This document shows positions 55,605 to 64,000 of a stretch of 64,000 nucleotides of DNA, piece after piece (the stretch's first letter is position 1; the number at the start of each line of letters is the position of its first letter). Both the position numbers and the translations under genes were made by a program. Origin of the DNA: Micrasema longulum (Eukaryota > Arthropoda > Insecta > Trichoptera > Brachycentridae); the NCBI GenBank assembly GCA_022494885.1, contig JAGVSM010004200.1:1-64000 (forward strand). The letters are read 5' to 3'. The notes below the pieces were generated by a model, which saw nothing but the letters and a program-made list of their open reading frames with translations, searched no databases and was not told the origin of the DNA.

Positions 55605-56045
55605 ATTGCAACAGAGATAGAGAACATTTAAGAGAATGGAGTAAACAAAAATTTAAGCATCTATAAGGCTTATGACACACTGTGTAACATTCACCCATAT
55701 TTAAACATCTATATTTCTTAAATTCTTCCATCTCTTGATGTTTTTGAAGCTAAAAAGCTGACACCTTTTTTGATAAAGGTGAGAATTATATAATTAAAAT
55801 ATTTCACATACATCCTAGTCAACGCCTAAAAATATTTAAAAAAATACACTTTTTCTTGAACTGTTCAGATTAATCATCAATGTTTTAAATTCAAATGTCA
55901 ACAGATGGAAGAGCTGAGAAAAATTTGAATGTTTTAACACATGCCGAATAGTGAATTTGTATGTGTATAAAGTGGCCGCTTAAACCTGCCAATGATAGGT
56001 CATAAGCCCTGTAGACGCCTACATTTTCATTCTTACCCTTTAATT
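55605..56045. mobile_element. Two family A pieces in opposite orientation
   Basis: 55605-55835: GCAACAGAGATAGAGAACAT, AAGGCTTATGACACACTGTG, CTAGTCAACGCC. 55880-56040, inverted: GTCAACAGATGGAAGAGCTG, GTATAAAGTGGCCGCTTAAA, ATAGGTCATAAGCCCTGTAG. Together they resemble the palindromic copy at 15.8-16.4 kb with more decay. Confidence 0.7.
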
Positions 56046-56059
56046 ACATTCACCTAGTT

Positions 56060-57101
56060 TTTTTTTTCATTATTAATATTATTTCCATGTTTGTAAATAC
56101 CAGTGGCGAGCCGTGATTTATTTTATAAGTAATCTATAAAAAATGTTCATTAATTTGTACTACATATAAGTACTTATATAACATGTAAGTAATGTAATTA
56201 TAAATGACTATTTTTTTGTAATTCTGTGAAAATCAACTCAAACAATAATTTTTACTAACCACGCGATAAACGTTGTTTTATTCTACACTATTTTAATACA
56301 ATACGTGCACAATAGTTTATTAACAAATACCACAATGACATTCCGCAGATATTTTCACTATGATCTGTCATTGACAGTACTGTCAAGACTTGAGCACTGG
56401 CCGATTTCTTTTAAAATGAATAATGCCTAAAACGGCCACTGCGAACGCCACCTGTCCTATGTGATCCCATCAAAGAAAAATAGTCCTTCGGAAATAATGT
56501 TCAAAATACTAGTTTCCAAATCGAGAATCTTCTTAAAATTTTTGTAATCTGCAAGTTTGTTTTAGTACTAAAAAAACCGACTTGGGTTAAAGACGAAAAA
56601 TACAGTGTACTTTTTTGTATGGAAGAATAAGCTGAGGTAATCGGCTAGTTTCATCGTTCAGTAAGAATGGACTGGGCGCTGGCGCTGGGCGCGCTTCATA
56701 GATATTTTTTTGTAGAAAGATATAAACGGTGATTTATAATAAATGTCAATTACTTTTTTTTTCCCATAAACATGGTTACTATAATTTATTATTATTTAAA
56801 GTCAAATATAATGGTAAGCTGTGCATAATCGCTTACTTTGACGATTCGCCCCTGGTAAATACTTACTACAAACTTTTAAATAACTTTTTTACTTTGATTT
56901 TCCTACTTTCAAAAATGTTTTTTTCCCTTCTTTTTTGTACTTGAAAAAATAAAAATACTTAATTGATAATCTTAAAAGTAATGACAATGTAATAAAGAAA
57001 CTTAACTGGTCCATTAATATTAAGTTTAACTTTGTATTCTATAAAACTATGTAATTGTACTCCATGTTTCTTGAATGAAAAAATTTTTTGAAAATAAATA
57101 A
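56060..57101 (+). mobile_element. LINE 3' UTR fragment, split by a hAT element
   Basis: 56060-56100 and 56863-57101 match the LINE UTR at 3241-3535 (TTTCCATGTTTGTAAATAC; then TTACTACAAACTTT; AACTGGTCCATTA; GTTTCTTGAATGAAAAAA). The match is broken exactly by the element at 56101-56854. Confidence 0.75.
56101..56854. mobile_element. hAT-like non-autonomous element, 754 bp, 8-bp target duplication
   Basis: Ends CAGTGGCGAGCCG (56101) and inward from 56854 CAGGGGCGAATCG, 10 of 13 matching. GTAAATAC is present on both sides (56093-56100; 56855-56862), and the undisturbed site at 3285-3292 reads GTAAATAC once. No transposase. Confidence 0.9.
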
Positions 57102-57432
57102 GATACTCCCTTAACGTGGATTAAATCCAGCTACTGTCAACAAAAATATGAATAAACTCAGAACATTGTTGATACAGGCTTATATTATTAAATGTTTTGC
57201 AGCTTCAAAGCGCAAGGACGAGTGGAATTATGGCAAAATATTTTCAAAAAGTTTACTAGAAATAAAATACATAGAGCAAGTTTTATATAAATGAAGTATA
57301 AAGTAACTAAAAAAGTTTTTTTTTCTCCCAAATTTTGTTTTTCTCATAAAAAAAGGTAGCTTCTAAAGTAACGCATGAGTTTACAATAAATACAACCCAT
57401 TTTCCTGGTTTACTTCGTAGTTCACCATTACT

Positions 57433-57621
57433 ATGGGGACACAAACGAACCATATATTATTACGTTTTTCTAAAAGACCTCAGTTATACCCTTGTAAGAA
57501 AGTGGTGAAACAATCATTTGTTACTCCAGAAGGTGCCAGGGACGGGTGGAGCCAATGGTATACTTCAGGAGTACTGAAAACTGAAAACATTTCAGAGGTT
57601 CTGAAAGAAAACGCGGCTTGA
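57433..57621 (+). other. Unassigned 62-codon ORF
   Basis: ATG at 57433. The peptide (MGTQTNHILLRFSKRPQLYP..., ending ISEVLKENAA) has balanced, protein-like composition and a GC-richer middle at 57525-57560. No domain recognised. There are no clear splice or promoter signals, so chance is possible. Confidence 0.25.
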
Positions 57622-58285
57622 TAACGGAATATAGATTCTAAAGATTACTGTATTTTTTTTTAATCAAATAATCAAACATTTCAATCTTAAGAGTAATAAA
57701 ATTTACAAATGAGATTATACTTATATATTCAGTACAGTTACATACCCACACATCTGAAAAAGTTATCATTGCATATAAAATCCAACATTTTTAAATTTTT
57801 AAGTAGATGACATCAATGAAAGGGGAAAAAATAAATGTTTTTTTAAAAATATTTTTTGGCGATTGTATTTTTTGCTAATAATAATATCATTAGATAGGTC
57901 GAAAATTCCTAATCAAAAGTTAAAGCTTTTAAAACATTCGATTTATATTACTTTGTTTGGACATAGTTTTTGCTTTTAAAATAATCTAATATCTTTAATT
58001 AAAAATATTTTTCTGAAACATTTCAGTTTGTAAATGAAAATCCTTAATGGATGTTCGTTGTTCGATGAAACCGGTCACTGTTTTTGACAAATGTGTGGAT
58101 TAAAGTATCACTAGTTTTTCATTTTTAAAATATTTTATTTTTTTGTTTGACAAATCAAAAAAAAAATCCAAAAATTAAAATTACCCCTCCTGTTTATGAA
58201 GTTGAGTGATTTAAATTATTTTTCATCGCAATATTAACAATTATCAGTATAAATGTAAGAATTGCTTTAATTAATAATAACTGCT
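57622..58285. other. AT-rich DNA, no gene seen
   Basis: Nothing supported. Confidence 0.4.
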
Positions 58286-58370
58286 ACTACTACCATCACG
58301 CTATTTCCCCGAAGGAGTAGGCAGAGAGAATAGACTGCCACACACGTCTGTCGTTACATAAGTATTTTAA
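58286..58370 (-). mobile_element. RTE 3' terminal fragment
   Basis: ACTACCATCACGCTATTTCC, CCGAAGGAGTAGGCAGAGAG, AATAGACTGCCACA match 61040-61095 (CCATCACGCCGTTTCCCCG, GTAGGCAGAGAGG, ATAGAACGCCACA). Confidence 0.65.
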
Positions 58371-58389
58371 TTTACACACATTAGAAACT

Positions 58390-58995
58390 AGATGAAAATT
58401 AAATGATTTGTTATTTTTATTTAAAATATTAAATTCAATATTTGACTGTTCCGAACTGTTGAAACTAATTAACTTGCGAGTGCCCGGCTGGTTTACTCGA
58501 TTGAATAAACTCTTCTATATTAATGTATCTACAATAAACTACAGTGCAGACTCGCCAATAAATATAATTCATGTGTTTGCAAATGAATACGAAAACGATA
58601 TAGATATATTTAACACAACACTTTTAAATTTTTAAAAGCAGTGTATTTATTTATAATCTCCAAATTTAAATGCTTAAATAATACTTTGTTGTTATACATT
58701 GCATACCTTTTATTGACTTATATCTGTATTTTTAATTTTTATTTTTCTACATTCTTGTAATTTTAAGGTTCTTTTAATATAACCGATGGAAAAAAATGAA
58801 CTTCTGTTCTCTCTACTGGAATTCATGTATGTATGTACTTTATGTAAGATTAGTTTTTATATACTTTTATTTTCTTATTTTCATTACTTCATTTAAATTT
58901 TGTGCAACTTTTGCATTAAATATACATCTATTCTTTATATATAAATATATGTCAAACTTTTAAAAGCCTACAAGGCGATTAAATAAATAAATGAA
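58390..58995 (+). pseudogene. LINE RT C-terminus and 3' UTR
   Basis: KLNDLLFLFKILNSIFDCSE (after an in-frame TGA), LLKLINLRVPGW, LFYINVSTINYSADSPINII and a stop at 58633 parallel the fragment at 2170-2469 (KLSHFMFLFKIINGLLDSHD ... NSPIPRL). The 3' UTR ends with AAAGCCTACAAGGCGATT and AAATAAATAAATG at about 58985. Same kind of LINE as 1870-2940, separate insertion, no palm domain. Confidence 0.82.
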
Positions 58996-59511
58996 AATAA
59001 AATAATATTTTTAATTGAATCGGCATTCACTTCGTAACACTTCATTATAAATTATTATGAAAATAAAACTTTGTTATCAGTGTTACACAATTTTATACTT
59101 TAACAAGAACACAACTATAGTTTCGGGAGAGCACTCCTCCCATCGACGGGTGATATAAAACTAATATAATAAACACAGAATATTGTTCACAATGTCATCG
59201 AATCTAAACAAAAAATAAACAGATTAATCAGTGAAACTTAGAGCAGGGGGGTTTTTTTCCCTTATCTAAGGTGTTGGCATATGAATGGATAGTTATCTTA
59301 AGTACAGATATGAAAACATGGACAGAACATTAAGTCGAATTTATTTCTTAAAATTTAGCACATAAGTGGAAGTTGCAATAAGTAAGTCTAAGATTTAATG
59401 TGTGGGAAGACATCGCTCTGTAAAAGAATAAAATTGTGTAACACTGATAACAAAGTTTTATTTTCAGAATAATGAAAATAAAATAAATTATTTCTAAAAT
59501 AATCCTAACAA
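58996..59511. other. AT-rich DNA, no gene seen
   Basis: TGTTATCAGTGTTACACAATTTTA at 59073 is found inverted near 59430-59460 (TGTGTAACACTGATAACA), marking an inverted repeat about 400 bases across (59040-59480), with GAAAATAAAA outside both arms. It may be a MITE. Confidence 0.5.
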
Positions 59512-59612
59512 ACATTTCTAGCTTTTTCTACATTTATACATCTTGCCATATATGTCCTTTAGTTCAACCTGCTTTTGACATGGCCAGACTTAAGATTTTG
59601 TTTAACTGATCA
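59512..59612 (-). mobile_element. RTE-like LINE fragment, sister of 8575-8700
   Basis: TTTTGACATGGCCAGACTTA and GATTTTGTTTAACTGATCAA, as at 8629-8675. Confidence 0.45.
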
Positions 59613-59734
59613 ATAGAATAAAAATAATTGTATAATAAGATTAATAATAAAATGTGCGTATATTGGAGATTGCTTATTTGTATAAGTTACTTAATACATT
59701 GTTATCTTGCATCTATCGGTGTAAGATATACCAA

Positions 59735-59995
59735 TTTATTAATGTTAGTAAATTATAGTATTTGTAGTGTTGTCCACTAAACGACTTTTTATATCTACAG
59801 GTTTCGAGACGTACCCGTCTCAGGACGCTCACTCCACCAACATGCAAATACTAAAATGCACAATCCTGACTAAGATACGGTTACGTCTCGAAACCGGTGG
59901 AAAAAAAAGTATGTAAGTGGTTGAATACTATTATTTAATTACATTAAAAAAAAAATACTACAAAGTTAATGCTTTAAACATTAATTAAACCAACT
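59735..59995. mobile_element. Family B fold-back
   Basis: ACAGGTTTCGAGACGTACCC on the left, ACGTCTCGAAACCGGTGGAA on the right, inverted. The right arm has CTGACTA (59866-59872), GATACG/CGTCTC and GAAAC. AAAGTTAATGCTTTAAACAT at 59962 matches the tail of the 25.9-kb copy. Confidence 0.7.
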
Positions 59996-61021
59996 AATGT
60001 TAAGAAAAAAAATCAAAAGTTTACGGTTAATGAGTTACTTTACGAGTAAAAGGTTCATAAAATGTGACTCAATGAGTTGGGAAAATAAAACTTCAATTAA
60101 AAAAGCGTATTTTCCAATTGAATTTTGCAGTATTTTGAATGTGTTTAAATTTTCTAATAATCTCAACTAAGGAGGATTTCATGACAAAGAAATAAGCCCT
60201 TTATATGCCTAAACTCCCGTATAAAGTTTTTCCATCACTATTGATAACATCTTGACAAATGTATTTAGTTTACTCTACTTAGAATAAACATGAAATAATA
60301 TAACAAATGGAGACAAAGATTTACGATAGAGGTAAAATGAAATGGCGTCTTATGGCATTGATAGAGTGATTTTAATCTGAAAAGAAAGAGTAAACTTTTC
60401 CGAAAATGTTTTTGCTTCCTTAACAATATTCCCACATACCTTTCTTACAACTTTATTATTGAAAATTATTTGTCAACTTCTTACAAAAATACTTTTTCTT
60501 TTTTTCAATTCAAACAATTGTATTAAATTTGGTTTTGATATTGTGGTTTTTCAATGCCGAACTTGAAAGAATCAATAATTTTGACCGTGTTTTATGGTAT
60601 TTCATAAACTTATTTTTCGCTTAAACTTAGATATTCAAACTTAACATACATATTTTTTTTTTGTGAAAAGAAGTAAAACAGAACAGAATGTAAATTGGTT
60701 GGATTCGAGATAAGAGTTTAAAATTATTTATTTGTTTATTACGGTTATTTACAACACACATGCGACTTTCAAAATAATTATTCGAAATTGAAGTTTACTA
60801 ATTCTCTTTAATAATATTAATGATAATAAAAATCATGGTTTATTAACAAAAAAAAACATTTTTTTAATCTACTATATACACACTTAAGTAATAGATGTCT
60901 CTGGATCATGTCTAGTCTGCTCAACTAGGTACAACCTGTTTTAAGGCAGATATTTTTATGCAAAATAAACAATAATATTACTTTTTTTAATGTTTGAAGC
61001 ACTTGCTTTGTGGAACATTTC
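59996..61021. other. AT-rich DNA, weak family A trace at 60180-60240
   Basis: AATAAGCCCTTTATATGCCT at 60191 resembles family A (ATAAGCCCTGTAAATGCCT). Otherwise nothing supported. Confidence 0.4.
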
Positions 61022-61599
61022 AAAAACAACAACAACAACAAACCATCACGCCGTTTCCCCGTGAGGGTAGGCAGAGAGGATAGAACGCCACATAAATATA
61101 TCTTTGCACATAGATCTCGCTTCTTCCACATTCATACATCTTCTCATGCACGCGCGCCGATTATTCCGACTTTTGACATGCCCATCTTCAAGTACTAGTT
61201 GGATTTGGTAATGCCATGTCTTTCTCGGTCTACTTCTATTTCGGCATCCATCAATATTCGCATTGTAAATATTCTAAGCCGTTTTTTCGCTGTCCATTCG
61301 TTCTACATGTTCAAACCAGCGCAGAGCTCCTTTCTTGATTTTGTCGATAAAGCTTGTCTTAGCCTTACATAAGGTACGGATCTCAACATTTGTGCATCTA
61401 TCGTACGTAGTTTTACCACACATTCGCCTGAGAGATCGCATTTCGACAGCATTTAGCCTACTTTCATCCCTGTTTTTCCAAGTCCATACTTCGCTCCCAT
61501 ACATCAGGGTCGGGACCAGGACTCCGTTGTGAACTGCTTATTTTGCCTCTTGCGACAAACATTTATTTGCCAAGGTTGATTTAAGTGCTCTCTTCACTC
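61022..61599 (-). mobile_element. RTE-type LINE, best-preserved C-terminal copy
   Basis: Minus frame 61504-61274: MYGSEVWTWKNRDESRLNAV, EMRSLRRMCGKTTYDRCTNV, EIRTLCKAKTSFIDKIKK, GALRWFEHVERMDSEKTA, with no stop over 76 codons. Further towards the 3' end the same protein continues in other frames, ending at (AAC)n (61026-61043 on plus), the reverse of the (GTT)n tail. 61560-61599 matches the region upstream of 24561 in the first copy. It is 5'-truncated at 61599. Confidence 0.9.
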
Positions 61600-61699
61600 T
61601 TATTATTATTTTATATATTAAAATAAAATCACCTTATTAATAATATTTGGCTTATTTATATAGCGCCATTTTCATAAAAAATCTCCTCAAGGGCACTTT

Positions 61700-61840
61700 G
61701 TTTGTATATACCACATATATTTTTATAATTTGACAACCAACTGTTTTTGAAAAAAAATGACAACCCTGAAGAAAGCATAGTATTGCTGAAACTAGTTGGT
61801 TATCAAATTATAAAAATATAAGTAGTGATTTTCTTTTTAT
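61700..61840 (+). mobile_element. Fold-back with nearly complete hammerhead-like motif (family D)
   Basis: Arms TATATTTTTATAATTTGACA (about 61716-61735) and the inverse ending at about 61820. Within: TGACAACC (61758-61765), CTGAAGA (61766-61772), A, stem AGCA/TGCT with loop TAGTAT (61774-61787), GAA, AC-TA-GT, then T and GGTTATCA (61798-61805). Helix I would pair TGACAACC with GGTTATCA, 7 of 8. The extra A before stem II departs from the textbook core. Confidence 0.55.
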
Positions 61841-62371
61841 ATATTAAATAACAAGAATACCTACTAGTTAATTTATTATACAGTTAGATAAAATAACTTC
61901 AAACCATTTATTATTTATGAACGTTTTGAGTAAATTTTCCGATTTTTCTCTACATAAACTCATAAAAAAATTTTTTACAAGTTTATTTAATTAAATCCAG
62001 GTCATGATTTTGCCATTTCTGAGTAACATATTTAATATTTTAGGGCCCAGAAACCTGAATTTTACTTAAACATTTGTAGTAGACCTCATGACTCATCCTC
62101 TAGTTTGACTTCTGGCGTTGTGGGAGTGTACTTTTTTGGATTTGGTAGAATAATTTGCTTTTACAAACATTATTATTTAAAAAAAATAAATTTGTCTTAT
62201 TTCAAAGATCTCAAATTTTTTAAATAACTTGAGTCTGGGGTTCCTAAAGGGCTTTTTAAAAATTATTTCAATCATTGATTTTTGACAAAATTTGAGAAGC
62301 TTTATTATTGATTTATTGATGCCTACTTTTGACTATAATTAAATGCAGCAACGACAATAATAAGGAATAAT
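61841..62371. other. AT-rich DNA, no gene seen
   Basis: Nothing supported. Confidence 0.4.
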
Positions 62372-62580
62372 GAATTTGTCCATACTCTAAGAACTAAAAT
62401 AAACACCAGATCATCGACAATGTACAAACCTCCAGAGTACTATCGTGCTGGTAGACCGAGGGGTTGATTTTCTACATTTTCTGGAGATAGAGAGACGTGG
62501 AAAAGTTTAATTTATGTTTAACTATTAGAGATCATGATCTTTAGTCATGAAAAATCTGACTGCAGAAGAAGAAAAACCAA
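62372..62580 (+). pseudogene. LINE RT C-terminal fragment, pair of 6735-7140
   Basis: GAATTTGTCCATACTCTAAG, ATCATCGACAATGTAC, GTAGACCGAGGGGTTGATTT and GGAGATAGAGAGACGTGG match 6819-7060 in order. TGACTGCAGAAGAAGAA closes both. The intact block would read 'GRPRGRPRTRW'. It is heavily decayed. Confidence 0.6.
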
Positions 62581-63070
62581 CAGCAAAAAAAAAGTTGCTT
62601 GAAACCATCTTCAAAATTTAATTAAAATTAATGTTTAAAAACGTGCTGCAATTTTTTTATTGTCTGCTTTGTTGGAGTGAATCAATATGCCAAAAAAACA
62701 AAGTACTAAATTATAATTACAAAAAAATGATACATCAAAATATAATTTTTTTAAAAACATAAATAAACAATCTTTGTTATTGAGGGAAGAATACTTAATT
62801 CAATTCATGTAAACAAAAACGGGAAACATCTGACCATTTGAACGTCTTAACTTTTTGATTTATCATAAAAACATTCAAAAAATTGGATTGTCTCATTCGC
62901 CCAAACCAATATTGAATCAACTGCTACGCAAGTGTATAGTTTATGTTAGGTTTTTGTTATTTTCATTGTGTGTTTTGTAATATAAATAATATAGATGTAC
63001 ATAAATACCTTGTTTTTTAAACTGTCTAAATATTTGTTAATTATCTTTGCTTTTTTAAGTTAGTCTTCTT
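62581..63070. other. AT-rich DNA, no gene seen
   Basis: Nothing supported. Confidence 0.4.
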
Positions 63071-63220
63071 TGTTTTTTCTCAAATGTAATTTAAAAAATA
63101 TATATTGATAAGTGTCCTTGGCACGGGGAACCCCAGTGAGGTCACATTATTTTTATTATTAATTATTGTCTGTAAGCAAAAAATATGAATAAATACAAAT
63201 AAAAAATAAATAAAACCTTT
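63071..63220 (+). mobile_element. LINE-type 3' end
   Basis: CTTGGCACGGGGAACCCC, then TGTCTGTAAGC and AATAAATACAAATAAAAAAT, AAATAAAACC. No coding remnant. Confidence 0.4.
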
Positions 63221-63399
63221 AAATTTTATTTAAAAAATATTCATGTTTTAAAATTGTGGACTATTGACAAAAATGGAATCTTACAAAGAGCCTTTTTATA
63301 GCATCTATAAAAGGAAATTAACAATGAGGTTAATTTTAGCACTCGTTATGAAAATAGCTCGTAGGGGTAAAAAAGCTCATTAGTTTCTTTAGCGCATTC

Positions 63400-63690
63400 T
63401 CCGAATAATATTTCGATTCACGCGAGCGTACGTGAGTGAATACAGTGACGGTTTTTTCAGAAATCTTTAGTACCTGGTTTCAGACCACACGAAGCCTCCG
63501 ATAGTTCGCCGGAAGCAGCACGATCGACGCTCTGCTCCTGATTCTCGTCACGCGGCACCACTTGTCATATATCCGCTTTTTGTTGTGACCACATCCGGCC
63601 ACATTATAGTCAACGAAAATCGACGAGCGGGGCTTTCAAACGACCCTTTGTCGGCCCCTAAAGGACGGAAACTCGTTGTTCGGTATATTC
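63400..63690. promoter_or_regulatory. CpG-rich block, possible promoter or exon edge
   Basis: About 290 bases with many CpG sites (CACGCGAGCGTACG, GAAGCCTCCGATAGTTCGCC, CGTCACGCGGCACC), in sharp contrast to the AT-rich flanks. No long frame is open. CpG retention in a decayed landscape suggests function or recent arrival. Confidence 0.3.
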
Positions 63691-64000
63691 AATATTTTGA
63701 AAATGCATTCTCGTGCATATTTTTCATTTGATGTTTTTACATAAAAGTTAGAAATAAAACTGTTCATTATTTTGGTTTTTGCGGGTATTGATAAGTTACC
63801 ATGCAGTTCAAATAAACAATATGGTAATATTAAAAAAAAAAAAATCTCTATTAAAATTGATTTAATTATTTTTTTTGCCTAACAGATATTTATTTATTTA
63901 GAATTATGCTAAGTTTTGCACACGCAAATACTCGAATGAACACATAAATTTGTCATTTTTAAAAACGTTTGAATTCAATTTTGTTACTTTTCTTAGCTCA
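63691..64000. other. AT-rich DNA, no gene seen
   Basis: Nothing supported. Confidence 0.4.

Overview
This window is AT-rich eukaryotic DNA, most likely from an arthropod and probably an insect with a repeat-laden genome. The signs are many decayed non-LTR retrotransposons of insect-type families, tRNA-derived SINEs, hAT- and Harbinger-like DNA transposons, inverted-repeat elements resembling Penelope-like elements, and no bacterial gene structure. No complete protein-coding gene is visible. All identifications were made by reading the sequence; no database search was run, so family names are recognitions from motifs.

Layout. 1-13 kb: LINE 3' ends and C-terminal reverse transcriptase (RT) remnants (1.87-2.94, 5.90-7.14, 9.5-9.9, 9.97-10.32 kb), one large fold-back element (3.54-4.10 kb) and little else. 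13.1-16.4 kb: a cluster of one inverted-repeat family, including a palindromic copy with arms of about 157 bp. 17-20 kb: a tRNA-derived SINE, a 156-bp tandem duplication, and a roughly 177-bp tandem array split by a fold-back element. 20.4-21.9 kb: a hAT-like element with a perfect 8-bp target duplication that contains a LINE RT fragment. 24.2-25.3 kb: an RTE-type LINE with a YADD motif, cut by a SINE with a target duplication. 26-35 kb: more LINE and RTE fragments, one of them split by a 484-bp insertion with an 11-bp target duplication.

36-38.4 kb is the most gene-like part: a THAP-domain exon with splice signals on the minus strand, then on the plus strand a GC-richer block, a Kozak-like ATG, a strong splice donor and a matching acceptor that together give a possible organelle-targeting N-terminus. 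40-47 kb: minus-strand LINE fragments, a Harbinger-like MITE, and an RTE copy whose endonuclease is joined in frame to its C-terminus. 49-64 kb: LINE 3' ends, a second hAT element with an 8-bp target duplication, an ORF with a hydrophobic segment, another RTE copy, and a fold-back with the most complete hammerhead-like motif in the window.

The parts do not form an operon or pathway. The window reads as intergenic or intronic DNA built by nested transposition. At least five nested insertions can be ordered in time. The two possible host-gene pieces (THAP exon; exon pair at 37.5-38.1 kb) are the places where a real gene may be present.
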